Below, piece by piece: positions 55,322 through 63,784 of a stretch of 64,000 nucleotides of DNA. Source of the DNA: Streptomyces sp. NBC_01142. GTDB lineage: Bacteria; Actinomycetota; Actinomycetes; Streptomycetales; Streptomycetaceae. The stretch is from NCBI RefSeq assembly GCF_026341125.1, contig NZ_JAPEOR010000002.1, forward strand, positions 248,001-312,000. Reading direction: 5' to 3'. How positions within the stretch are numbered: the first letter of the stretch is position 1; the number at the start of each line of letters is the position of its first letter. A program made the translations under genes and the position numbers. Below the pieces are notes generated by a model, which was not told the origin of the DNA, ran no database searches, and was given only the letters and a program-made list of their open reading frames with translations.

Positions 55322-57208
55322 TCAGTCCTCGTCTGTGCCCGACCGCCGGGGAGGCCAGGGCGCGTCGGCTCCGGATTGGGCGTAGGCCAGGTTCAGTGCG
55401 GCCGCGATGACGCCGAGATGGCTGAACCCCTGGGGGAAGTTGCCGAGTTGCTCCCCGGTGTCGGGGTCGACCTCCTCCGCCAGGAGGCCGAGGTCGTTGG
55501 CGCAGTCCAGGACGCCGGCGAGGTACTTCTCTGCTTTCTCGGTGCGGCCGGCACGTGCCAGGGCGGACGCCAGCCACAGGGTGCAGAAGACGAACGAGCC
55601 CTCCTCGCCCGACAGGCCGTCCGCCCCGAGGTAGCGGTAGACGTGGCCGTTGCGGGTCAGCTCGGCTTCCGTCCGGTCGATCGTGGCGAGGATCCTGGGA
55701 TCGTTCCCGGGCAGGAAGCCCCGCAGGCTCACCTGCAGCGAGGATGCGTCGAGTTCGTCGTGGTCGAAGGCCTGGAGGAACGCACCGGTCTTGGGGTCAA
55801 CTCCCTTGGTTTCCAAGGTCGTCCGAATCTCCTGGCGGGCTTGTGCCCAACGCTCCCGCAACCCCGGCTCCTGAGCCGGCGCGGGGACCATGTCGAGGAG
55901 GCGGATGCCGCAGTCGACGGCGGCCCATGCCATCAGTTTGGAGAAGACGAAATTCCGGCGCTCGCCGCGGATCTCCCAGATACCCTCGTCGGGCTCCTTC
56001 CAGCGCTTGATGTTGAGGTCCACCACGTCGCGCAGGAACCGCACGCCGCGCGGGGCGATGATCTGCCGGCCGCGCAGCTTCAGGATGAGCAGCGTCGCTT
56101 CCAGCAGTTCGCCGTACGTGTCCAGCTGGAACTGGTCCCACGCGCCGTTTCCCACCCGGACCGGGCGAGAGGCACGGTAGCCCTCCAGATGGTCCAGTTC
56201 GACTTCGTGCAGCAGCCGCTCACCGCCGATGCCGTACATGATCTGCAGGTCCTCGGCCCGGCCCGCGGTCGTGCGCAGCAGCCAGTCACCGAACCGCTCC
56301 GCTTCCTCCAGATACCCGAGGGCGCCCAGCGAGCCGAGCATGGCCGCGGAGTCGCGCAGCCAGGTGTAGCGGTAGTCCCAGTTGCGTTCTCCACCGATCT
56401 CCTCGGGGAGCGAGGTGGTGGGGGCCGCGGCCAGAGCGCCGGTCTCGTCGTAGATGAGTCCCTTCAGCACGAGCGCGCTACGCACCACGGCGTCGCGGTG
56501 GGGGCCCTGGTAGGTGCACCGCGCGGCCCAGTTGGTCCAGAACGCCACGGTCTCCGCCAGCCTGCCGTTCAGGTCGACGAGGGAGTGACGCTCGATGGTC
56601 AGTGCCCCGGCCCGCGCGTAGGTGAGAGCCACGTGGGCGACCTGCCCCTCCGTCAGGGTCGTCCGCGCGGTGCAGTTGCCGAGGTCGTCGACCTTGAGCG
56701 GTGCCAGCCCGCTCTGCAGAAGCAGGCAATCCGGGCCTCCGGTGACCACGGCCAGATCCTCGTCGGTGAGTTCCATGTGCGGGACGGTCATCCCGTACTC
56801 GAATCTGGGGGCGAACTCCAGCTCCACGTCGACTGTGCCCGACTCGCTGCGCACGGTGCGCAGCAGCAGTCCCTCCGGGGGCCGCCGCTCGACCCGGCCG
56901 GGGCGGGTGAGGTCCTCACGCACCGGCAGGCAGTCCGTCACGGTGACGACTCCGGTGGCCGTGTCGAAGCGGGTCTCCAGCACGTTCGTGTCCGGCAGGT
57001 AGCGACGGGTGGTGGTGAACTGTCCTACCGGGGCTATGCGGAAGTAGCCGCCTCGGTTCCGGTCCAGTATGCGGGCGAAGACCGATCGCCCGTCGAAGCG
57101 GTGGAAGCATGCCCATTCCACCGACGCGTCGCGGCTCACCAGCGCCACGGAGTGGCAGTCGCTGAGGAAGGCGTAGTCGGAGACCGGCGGGTAATCGGTC
57201 CTGGTCAT
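55322..57208 (-). CDS. Glycoside hydrolase family 15 (glucoamylase/trehalase-like)
   Basis: A 628-residue cytosolic GH15 protein. The N-terminal beta domain starts YPPVSDYAFLSDCHSVALVSRDASVEWACFHRFDG. The (alpha/alpha)6 catalytic domain follows from about 260, with GERNWDYRYTWLRDSA, the general-acid Glu in KEPDEGIWEIRGERRNFVFSKLMAWAAVD and the second acid in GEEGSFVFCTLWLASAL. No signal peptide, as in actinobacterial trehalase/glucoamylase-like members. Downstream is a dead glucose-dehydrogenase-like gene; the two may once have formed a trehalose-to-gluconate module. Confidence 0.92.
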   Translation of the reverse strand: MTRTDYPPVSDYAFLSDCHSVALVSRDASVEWACFHRFDGRSVFARILDRNRGGYFRIAPVGQFTTTRRYLPDTNVLETRFDTATGVVTVTDCLPVREDLTRPGRVERRPPEGLLLRTVRSESGTVDVELEFAPRFEYGMTVPHMELTDEDLAVVTGGPDCLLLQSGLAPLKVDDLGNCTARTTLTEGQVAHVALTYARAGALTIERHSLVDLNGRLAETVAFWTNWAARCTYQGPHRDAVVRSALVLKGLIYDETGALAAAPTTSLPEEIGGERNWDYRYTWLRDSAAMLGSLGALGYLEEAERFGDWLLRTTAGRAEDLQIMYGIGGERLLHEVELDHLEGYRASRPVRVGNGAWDQFQLDTYGELLEATLLILKLRGRQIIAPRGVRFLRDVVDLNIKRWKEPDEGIWEIRGERRNFVFSKLMAWAAVDCGIRLLDMVPAPAQEPGLRERWAQARQEIRTTLETKGVDPKTGAFLQAFDHDELDASSLQVSLRGFLPGNDPRILATIDRTEAELTRNGHVYRYLGADGLSGEEGSFVFCTLWLASALARAGRTEKAEKYLAGVLDCANDLGLLAEEVDPDTGEQLGNFPQGFSHLGVIAAALNLAYAQSGADAPWPPRRSGTDED

Positions 57209-57222
57209 GTCGTTCAACTCCC

Positions 57223-57636
57223 TCAGGACGCGAAGTCCACCATCACCTTGATGCCGGTCCGGTCCCGGTCGAGTGCCTGATCGATGTCGCGCGGGGCGAT
57301 TCGCCGTGTCACAAGTCCCTCCAGCCAGCCCCGCTCGGCTCGGCTCGGCTCGGCTCGGGCGAACTCCCTGGCGGCCAGGTAGTAGTGGGCGGCGGTTGGC
57401 GTTGACGGATCTGAAGGCCGCGAGGTTCCGCAGAACGGCCGACGTGGCGAGCCGTCCTCGATGCCGCCCGCGGACCGGCCCGTCAGCGAGCCGACGCCGG
57501 TGAGGCAGACAAGCCCGCCCGCGGCGACCACCTCGGCCGACTGCCGGATCAGGGCGGGCACGCCGGTGCACTCGACGACGAGAACTCGGGGCTCAGCCCC
57601 AGGTCTCTTCCCGGGTACCACTGTCACCGCACGCAT
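57223..57636 (-). pseudogene. Glucose 1-dehydrogenase-like MDR, internally deleted
   Basis: Ten residues of a normal start (MRAVTVVPGK) jump straight to the C-terminal Rossmann part (VLVVECTGVPALIRQSAEVVAAGGLVCLTGVGS) and on to WLEGLVTRRIAPRDIDQALDRDRTGIKVMVDFA. About 190 residues including the zinc-binding catalytic domain are absent. Between, the expected VLRNLAAFxSVNANRR is in another frame, and a CTCGG pentanucleotide repeat (57334-57358) encodes a spurious AEPSRAE stretch. Dead gene. Confidence 0.8.
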
Positions 57637-58172
57637 GACGCCTCAATTCTGCGTGTCAGCCGCCGACCCACATGGCGGCCCGGCGCCCCTTGGGCCGGCT
57701 GTCCAGGTCACAAGCACCTCGACTTCGCCTGTTGGTACTCCTCCTCACCAATGTCCCTCTGCCTCCTGAGATCGGCGAGTCTTGCGAGGTTCCCGACCGG
57801 TGCCGGAGAGGTCCTTCCGACGGCTCGGCGCCGTCACGAGGAGGGCTCCACACGTGACGCCGACAGCCGGCCGGCGACGATGGCGATCCGGTCGCCGGAC
57901 GGTCCCTTTCTCGCGCTTGCCGCGAAATCTGTAGTGGCGGCTCTCCTGGCCATGACCTCAGGGCCCCCTACCAAGCAGGGGCGACAGAGACTCTTCGGGT
58001 GGCAGCCCTACCTCACCACCCACTCTGTTCGTTTCGTCGCGGACGACAACCCTGTGCAGCTCTCTTGGCTACCTGCTCACTGCACTTGTGGAGACAAAAA
58101 CGCCGCCTGTCAGGGCAGATGAGCGGAGCGCCGAATCCGCCCTGAGCTCGAGCACCCGCTCCGGGACAACGA
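57637..58172. other. Intergenic, nothing recognised
   Basis: About 540 bases between the dead dehydrogenase gene and the LysR terminator. No RNA gene or conserved frame is seen. Confidence 0.5.
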
Positions 58173-58219
58173 GAAACGGGACCTCACCGGGACTTTCGTC
58201 TCTGGTGAGAACCCGTTTC
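58173..58219 (-). terminator. Terminator of the LysR gene
   Basis: GAAACGGGACCTCACC (58173-58188) pairs with 58204-58219 (14 of 16 positions), 31 bases past the LysR stop. Confidence 0.7.
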
Positions 58220-58249
58220 GTCGGTTTCTCGCACCCCAGGACCCGGCCC

Positions 58250-59188
58250 TCAGAAAACCCCCGGCGCTCTCCTCGTCAGCGAGAGCAGGTCGCGCGCCGG
58301 GCCCGTCGGGCGGTGGGAGTGGGGCCAGACCGCGCGCAGGTCGCGGCGCAGGTGGACGCCCTCCACCGGGATCGCCGTGAGGCGGCGAGACGCCAGCTCC
58401 TCCGTGACCGCGAGCTCGCTCAGGACCGCCGGGCCCGCACCACTCACCGCCGCCCCCTTGACCGCAGTGGTCGAGGCAAGCTCCATGAGCGGCTCCGCAA
58501 GGCCGCCGCACTCGCTCAGCGCCGAGTCCAGGACCTGGCGCGTACCCGAGCCCCGTTCGCGCAGGATGAGGGGCGCGGCCGCCAGTTCCGCCGGGGTGAG
58601 CGGCGACCGGCGGCGGGCCCACGGGTGGCTCGGTGCCGCGACCACGAGCAGCCGGTCGCGGCCGATGACCGTCCCGTCCAGGCCCTCCGGCACGGACAGC
58701 CCCTCCACGAAGCCGAGATCCGCCTCACCCTCCAGCAGCCGCCGGGCCACGCTGGAGGAGTTCCCGGCCAGCAGCGAAACCGCCGTACCGGGACGCTCGG
58801 CACGGAGCGCGATCAGCCACCCCGGGAGCAGGTACTCCGCGATGGTCATCGAAGCCGCCACCCGCAGCCGCGAGTCGCGCCGCCCCCGTAGTGCCTGCGC
58901 ACCCGCGTCGAACGCCTCTGCCGCTTCCACGACCCGCCGCGCCCAGTCCGTGACCAGCGCGCCCGCTTCGGTCAGCTGCGATCCGCGCGGCGAGCGGTCC
59001 ACCAGGGCCACGCCGAGTCGGCGCTCCATGGAGCGGACCCGGCTGCTGGCGGCGGGCTGGGTGATCCCGAGTTCGCGGGCCGCCCGCCCCAGGCTGCCGT
59101 GCCGGGCGACAGCGAGCAGCAGCTCCAGCGCGCCCAGGTCCGGCACCCGGTGGGCGAGCGGCACACGTTCCGCGTTGTCGTCACTCAT
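58250..59188 (-). CDS. LysR-family regulator (CysL/CbbR-like)
   Basis: A 312-residue LTTR. The HTH is in residues 15-80 (LGALELLLAVARHGSLGRAARELGITQPAASSRVRSMERRLGVALVDRSPRGSQLTEAG), then the effector domain (LRVAASMTIAEYLLPGWLIALRAERP; EADLGFVEGL; HPWARRRSPLTPAELAAAPLILRERGSGTRQVLDSAL). It is divergent from a TDT transporter gene and its own start lies in a LysR box, so it probably controls both. Confidence 0.9.
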   Translation of the reverse strand: MSDDNAERVPLAHRVPDLGALELLLAVARHGSLGRAARELGITQPAASSRVRSMERRLGVALVDRSPRGSQLTEAGALVTDWARRVVEAAEAFDAGAQALRGRRDSRLRVAASMTIAEYLLPGWLIALRAERPGTAVSLLAGNSSSVARRLLEGEADLGFVEGLSVPEGLDGTVIGRDRLLVVAAPSHPWARRRSPLTPAELAAAPLILRERGSGTRQVLDSALSECGGLAEPLMELASTTAVKGAAVSGAGPAVLSELAVTEELASRRLTAIPVEGVHLRRDLRAVWPHSHRPTGPARDLLSLTRRAPGVF

Positions 59189-59202
59189 AAGGTCAGCTTA
59201 TG
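59186..59202. promoter_or_regulatory. LysR box, CATAAG-N5-CTTATG
   Basis: A perfect six-base inverted repeat (59186-59191 and 59197-59202) with the T-N11-A core. It overlaps the regulator's ATG, so binding should repress its own gene and activate the TDT gene. Confidence 0.75.
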
Positions 59203-59258
59203 GGGCCATAGGGAAGAGATCCCTGGTGGGGAGCCGCACCCCGCGTGAGAGTGGAGCC

Positions 59259-60386
59259 ATGGTCATCGCTGTGCAGCCTCGCACTCACGCCGCCGCAACC
59301 GCTCTCGCGGCCCCACGACTGCCGTCGCTGCGCCACTTCGGCCCCAACTGGTACGCGACCGTCATGGGCACCGCCATCGTCGCGAACGCCGGCATCGCCC
59401 TCCCCGTCGACCTCCCGGGTCTCGAGACCGCGTGCATCGCGGTGTGGGCGCTGTCCGCCGCACTGCTGGCCCTGGTCCTGGCCGCACGTGGCGCGCACTG
59501 GTTCCACCACCGTGAACAGGCCCGCGCCCACCTGCTCGACCCGTCGGTCGCGCCCTTCTACGGCTGCCTGTCCATGGCACTGCTGGCGGTCGGCATCGGC
59601 ACCCTGACCGTGGGCCAGGAGGTGATCGGCGAGCAGTCGGCGCTGACGGTGGCGGCCGTGCTGTTCGTGACCGGCACCCTCATAGGGCTGGCTGCCGCGG
59701 TGGTCGTCCCGTATCTGATGGTCGAGCGGCGGCTGGTGACGCCCGACAACGCCTCGCCCGTCTGGCTGCTCCCTGTCGTCTCCCCGATGGTCGCCGCGTC
59801 GTTCGGCCCTCTGCTGGTGCCGCATCTGCCGGCCGGGCAGTGGCGGGAGGCGATGCTCCTCGCGAGCTATGCGATGTTCGGGATCAGCCTGCTGGCCACG
59901 TTCGTCATTCTGCCGATGGTCTTCTCCCGGCTCGTCCGCCACGGCCCGCTGCCGCTCGTGCTCACCCCCACCCTCTTTCTGGTCCTCGGCCCGCTCGGGC
60001 AGTCCACGACCGCCGTCAACAAGCTGGCGGACGTGGCCCCGGGCGCGATCCGGGCTCCGTACGCCGACGGGTTCGCCGCCTTCGCCGTGATCTACGGCGT
60101 CCCGGTGATGGGCTTCGCCATGCTGTGGCTGGCGCTGGCCGGCGCGATGGTGGTGCGGGCGGTGCGCGACGGCATGCCGTTCGCGATGACCTGGTGGGCC
60201 TTCACCTTCCCGGTCGGCACCTGTGTGACCGGGGCGGAGGGCTTGGCGCAGCACACGGGTCTGGCCGCTTTCGACTGGCTCGCGGTCGGCCTGTTCGCGC
60301 TCCTCGTCACGGTGTGGGCCGTGACCGGTTTTCGTACGCTGCGTGGCCTGTTCAGCGGAGCGCTGCTCGCAGCGCCGCGCCGATGA
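59259..60386 (+). CDS. TDT/SLAC1-family transporter
   Basis: A 375-residue protein with ten membrane segments, beginning FGPNWYATVMGTAIVANAGIAL, the TehA/Mae1/SLAC1 signature, and later PVVSPMVAASFGPLLVPHLP and GQSTTAVNKLA. Members carry tellurite, sulphite, malate or other anions. Divergence from a CysL-like regulator makes sulphite or another sulphur anion a reasonable guess. The last 35 bases overlap the convergent BtuF-like gene. Confidence 0.88.
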   Translation: MVIAVQPRTHAAATALAAPRLPSLRHFGPNWYATVMGTAIVANAGIALPVDLPGLETACIAVWALSAALLALVLAARGAHWFHHREQARAHLLDPSVAPFYGCLSMALLAVGIGTLTVGQEVIGEQSALTVAAVLFVTGTLIGLAAAVVVPYLMVERRLVTPDNASPVWLLPVVSPMVAASFGPLLVPHLPAGQWREAMLLASYAMFGISLLATFVILPMVFSRLVRHGPLPLVLTPTLFLVLGPLGQSTTAVNKLADVAPGAIRAPYADGFAAFAVIYGVPVMGFAMLWLALAGAMVVRAVRDGMPFAMTWWAFTFPVGTCVTGAEGLAQHTGLAAFDWLAVGLFALLVTVWAVTGFRTLRGLFSGALLAAPRR

Positions 60387-61194
60387 CCGCGGGCGCCTCG
60401 GCCAGCGACGGCCCGTACCAGGTCAGATGGCGTCCGCTGACAAGGGCGGCGGGCAGTTCCGGAAAGGCCTCGGGTCCGTCGTCCGCCGCGAACCGGTAGG
60501 GCTCGTCGGGCAGCACGGCCAGCTGGGCACCGCACCCCCTCAGTTCGTCCACGGGAATGCGGGGATAGCGCTCGGCGTGGCCGGCGTACACGTTCTCGAC
60601 GCCGAGGCGGGCCAGCAGATCACCCGCGAAGGTGTTCCGGCCCAGCACCATCCACGGCCGCCGCCAGATGGGCACGATCGCGCGCCACCCGTCCGTCGGC
60701 GCGACTCGGGGCGCGCCCGCGGTCCCGGACACCGCACCGGACGCTTCCCCCGCCCCGGGCACGACACCGGACACCGCAGCGGACGCTTCCCCCGCCCCGG
60801 ACACGACACCGCACACCGCACCGGACTCCACCGCGGCCCACGCCGCCTCAGCCTCGTCCAGCCAGCGCGGCCGCGCCAGCCCGCACCCCGCCACCAGCAC
60901 CCGCTCCAGCTCGGCGAAGGCCTGCCGCAGATCGCGCACTTCGGTGACGAGCACCTCGACGCCCGCCTCCCGCAGGGCGGTGAGGTCGGGCTCGCGGTTC
61001 TCCTCCTCGTTCGCGATCACGAGGTCGGGGCGCAGCCGGATCACGGCCGCCACATCCGGGTTCTTGGTACCACCGATCCGTACGACATCGAGGTCGGCGG
61101 GATGGCTGCACCAGTCCGTGGCCCCGACCAGCAGCCCGGGGGCGCTGACCGCCACCGCCTCGGTCAGCGAGGGCACCAGAGAGACGACCCGCAT
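60352..61194 (-). CDS. BtuF-like cobalamin/metal-binding protein, cytosolic
   Basis: A 280-residue class III binding-protein fold (MRVVSLVPSLTEAVAVSAPGLLVGATDWCSHP; RIGGTKNPDVAAVIRLRPDLVIANEEENR; WRRPWMVLGRNTFAGDLLARLGVENVYAG). It has no signal peptide or lipobox, so it is likely cytosolic, unlike transporter-linked BtuF. Residues 125-160 are an inserted Gly/Ala/Val/Ser repeat made of 14-residue units. It lies seven bases after an XRE-cupin gene and forms an operon with it. Confidence 0.8.
   Translation of the reverse strand: MRVVSLVPSLTEAVAVSAPGLLVGATDWCSHPADLDVVRIGGTKNPDVAAVIRLRPDLVIANEEENREPDLTALREAGVEVLVTEVRDLRQAFAELERVLVAGCGLARPRWLDEAEAAWAAVESGAVCGVVSGAGEASAAVSGVVPGAGEASGAVSGTAGAPRVAPTDGWRAIVPIWRRPWMVLGRNTFAGDLLARLGVENVYAGHAERYPRIPVDELRGCGAQLAVLPDEPYRFAADDGPEAFPELPAALVSGRHLTWYGPSLAEAPAVIGAALRAALR
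60727..60830. repeat. 42-base tandem repeat within BtuF-like gene
   Basis: Two copies (60727-60768, 60769-60810) and part of a third, encoding AVSGVVPGAGEASG-type units. In-frame, so copy number can vary freely. Confidence 0.85.
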
Positions 61195-61201
61195 GACTGC
61201 C

Positions 61202-61786
61202 CTACGCCTCCGTCGCCTCGATGTGGTCGGCGACCGCGACGATCAGGATGCGGGTTTCGGGGGCGGTGGCACGCCACCGGTGCCGTACGCCGCCGGAGAG
61301 GAAGAGGCTGTCCCCGGGCGCCAGCCGGAAGGCGCGGCCTTCCGCCTCCACCTCGGCGGCGCCGTCGGCGACGTACATCAGCTCGTCGTTGCGGTGCTGG
61401 AACTCACGGCCGGCGTCCTGCTCCCCGGTGAACTCCATGGCGTGCAGCTGATGGTGTCCGCGCACCAGCGCGCGTACTCCCGGGTCGGGCGCGAACCCGG
61501 AGTCGTCGGCGCGTACGAGGTCGACGGTGCGCGCCGGGTCGGAGGCGGCGAGCAGCTGGACGGCCGTGGTCTCCAGAGCGTCCGCCACCCGCTGGAGCGA
61601 GCGCATGCTGGGGCGGGCCCGTTCGTTCTCTACCTGGCTGAGGAAGGGCACCGACAGGCCGCTGCGGGCCGCGACCGCGGCGAGGGTGAGGCCGAGAGCC
61701 CGCCGGCGTCTGCGCACAGCCGCGCCCACCCGAAGCGGTTCGGTCTCCTTCGGGTCCTTCGGGTCTGTGCCGTCTTTCTCGTCCAT
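61202..61786 (-). CDS. XRE-cupin transcriptional regulator
   Basis: 194 residues: XRE HTH at 20-75 (VGAAVRRRRRALGLTLAAVAARSGLSVPFLSQVENERARPSMRSLQRVADAL), cupin at 115-185 (FQHRNDELMYVADGAAEVEAEGRAFRLAPGDSLFLSGGVRHRW). Regulators of this design commonly sense small amines, amino acids or polyamines. Downstream BtuF-like gene is probably co-transcribed; the glycine-betaine operon is upstream but separated by a terminator. Confidence 0.9.
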   Translation of the reverse strand: MDEKDGTDPKDPKETEPLRVGAAVRRRRRALGLTLAAVAARSGLSVPFLSQVENERARPSMRSLQRVADALETTAVQLLAASDPARTVDLVRADDSGFAPDPGVRALVRGHHQLHAMEFTGEQDAGREFQHRNDELMYVADGAAEVEAEGRAFRLAPGDSLFLSGGVRHRWRATAPETRILIVAVADHIEATEA

Positions 61787-61892
61787 TGGCAGGTCTCCCC
61801 TCCCCCGGTCCTCTCTCACCTTACGCAGCATCGGGGGGCCCTTGCTCACGAAGAGCGACAGGCACCGGAGACCGGGCGCCTTCGGCAAGCCG

Positions 61893-61929
61893 AAGGGGTG
61901 GGCCCCGCCAGTGGCGGGGCCCACCCCTT
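61893..61929 (-). terminator. Very strong terminator of the glycine-betaine operon
   Basis: A perfect 17-base stem (61893-61909 with 61913-61929) with loop AGT, 22 bases past the ABC gene stop. Confidence 0.9.
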
Positions 61930-61951
61930 GCGCGCGGGTGTTTCCGGCGGA

Positions 61952-63784
61952 CTACTGCTGTGCCTTCCCGCCCGCCTTGGCTGCCTTGGCGACCGGTGTC
62001 CACTTGTCGGCCAGGCCCGGGTTCTCCTCGAGCCAGGCGCGGACGGCGTCCTGCTCCTTGCCCTTCCCGGTCGTCTGGATCTTGGCTTCAAGGTCCGTGA
62101 GCTGCTTTTCGGTCATCTTGAAGTTCTTGAGCCACTTGCCGACCTGCGGGTTCTCGGCGGAGAAGCCCTTGCGGGCCAGGGTGTGCACGCCGTCGCCCTT
62201 GCCCCAGCTGCCCTGGGGATCCTTGAGCTTCTTCAGGTCGTAGCTGCTGTACGCCCAGTGCGGTGACCACAGCGTGGTGACGATGGGCTCCTTCTTGTCG
62301 TACGCGCGCTTCAGCTCGGCGAGCATGCCGGGCGTGGAGCCGTCGACGACCTTGTACTCGCCCTCCAGGCCGTAGTCCTTGAGCACCTTGTCCTTGAGGA
62401 TGCCCATCATTCCGGCACTCGGCTCGATGCCGATGATCCGGCCCTTGAAACGGCTCGACTTGCCCTTGAGGTCCTCGAGGGAGTCGATGCCCTTCATGTA
62501 CGAGGGGACGGAGAGCTCCAGCGAGGTGGGCCCGTACCAGGCGCCCACATCCTCGAGCTTGTTCCGGTACTTGTCCCAGTACTGGGCGTGCGTGACCGGG
62601 AGCCAGGAGTCGGTCTGGAAGTCGATCTGGCCGGTGGACAGGCCGGTGTAGAGCGCTCCGGCCTCCAGCTGCTTGGTGTCGACCTCGAAACCGCGCTGCT
62701 CCAGCAGCTCCTTCCAGAGGAAGGTGGAGGCGATGCCTTCGTCCCAGGGGATGTAGCCCAGGGAGATCTTCTTGCCCTGGCCGACGTTGTCCGCGCCCTT
62801 GGCGGAGCCGGACGTGGCGCCACCGAACATGCTCATGCTGCCCGCGACCAGCGCGAGGACGACGACACCGGCGACCGCGACGACGGGCTGCGGGCGGTAG
62901 CTCCAGATCTGCCGTCCACCGGTCACCGACGTGGCCTTGGCCAGCGCGCGGCGGCCGAGCGGCGAGACCTGGCGGCCCAGGGCGCCGGTGATCCGGTCGA
63001 GGTACATCGCCAGGATGACGATGGAGATACCGGCCTCGAAGCCGAGGCCGATGTCCACATTGCCGATGGCACGGTAGACCGCGCCGCCGAGTCCGCCGCC
63101 ACCGACCATGCCGGCGATGACCACCATGGACAGCCCGAGCATGATCACCTGGTTGATACCGGCCATGATCGTCGGCAGCGCCAGGGGGAGCTGGATGCGC
63201 AGCAGCGTGTTGCGCGGGGTGGTGCCGAAAGCCTCGGCCGCCTCGACGAGCTCACCGTCGACCTGACGGATGCCGAGCTCCGTCATCCGTACGCCCGGAG
63301 GCAGCGCAAAGATGATCGTGGCGATGATGCCGGGGACCACACCGACGCCGAAGAAGATGATGCCGGGGATCAGATAGACCATCGCCGGCATGGTCTGCAT
63401 GAAGTCGAGCACGGGCCGGATCACGGCGCTGACGGTCTTGGAGCGCGAGGCCCAGATACCGAGCGGGACCGCGATCGCCAGTGTGACGATGGTGGCGACG
63501 AGGACCAGCGAGAGGGTCGACATCGCGTCGTCCCACAGCTCGATGGAGTCGATCAGCGCAAACCCGGCGAAGGCGAGGGCGCCCGCGGCCAGACCGCGCA
63601 GCCACCAGGCGACGACGGCGAGGATGCCCGCGAAGAGCAGCGGCTCGGGCGCGGTGAGTACCGCGTCGATGCCGTCGTACAGGCCGGTGACGACGGAGCT
63701 GATCGCGTCGAAGAGCCAGGCGAGATGCTTCTGGAGGAAGTCGACACCGCTGTCGACCCAGTCTCCGAGGTGGAGCCTAGGCAT
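61952..63784 (-). CDS. Glycine-betaine/proline ABC permease fused to binding protein
   Basis: 610 residues combining ProW-like permease (residues 1-280, with EAAEAFGTTPRNTLLRIQLPLALPTIMAGINQVIMLGLSMVVIAGMVGGGGLG) and a ProX-like substrate domain from about 330 (SLGYIPWDEGIASTFLWKELLEQRGFEVDTKQLEAGALYTGLSTGQIDFQTDSWLPVTHAQYWDK; TTLWSPHWAYSSYDLKKL). A membrane helix (PVVAVAGVVVLALVAGSMSM) tethers the outer domain. Imports quaternary amine osmoprotectants. It overlaps the upstream ATPase gene by 8 bases. Confidence 0.93.
   Translation of the reverse strand: MPRLHLGDWVDSGVDFLQKHLAWLFDAISSVVTGLYDGIDAVLTAPEPLLFAGILAVVAWWLRGLAAGALAFAGFALIDSIELWDDAMSTLSLVLVATIVTLAIAVPLGIWASRSKTVSAVIRPVLDFMQTMPAMVYLIPGIIFFGVGVVPGIIATIIFALPPGVRMTELGIRQVDGELVEAAEAFGTTPRNTLLRIQLPLALPTIMAGINQVIMLGLSMVVIAGMVGGGGLGGAVYRAIGNVDIGLGFEAGISIVILAMYLDRITGALGRQVSPLGRRALAKATSVTGGRQIWSYRPQPVVAVAGVVVLALVAGSMSMFGGATSGSAKGADNVGQGKKISLGYIPWDEGIASTFLWKELLEQRGFEVDTKQLEAGALYTGLSTGQIDFQTDSWLPVTHAQYWDKYRNKLEDVGAWYGPTSLELSVPSYMKGIDSLEDLKGKSSRFKGRIIGIEPSAGMMGILKDKVLKDYGLEGEYKVVDGSTPGMLAELKRAYDKKEPIVTTLWSPHWAYSSYDLKKLKDPQGSWGKGDGVHTLARKGFSAENPQVGKWLKNFKMTEKQLTDLEAKIQTTGKGKEQDAVRAWLEENPGLADKWTPVAKAAKAGGKAQQ

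Noticed and set aside
57330..57362. CTCGG repeat as a phase-variation switch
   Set aside because: It lies in a gene already destroyed by a large deletion, so switching would have no effect.
60727..60830. Repeat considered as a regulatory iteron set
   Set aside because: Unit length is 42 bases, in frame, and lies within the BtuF-like coding sequence.
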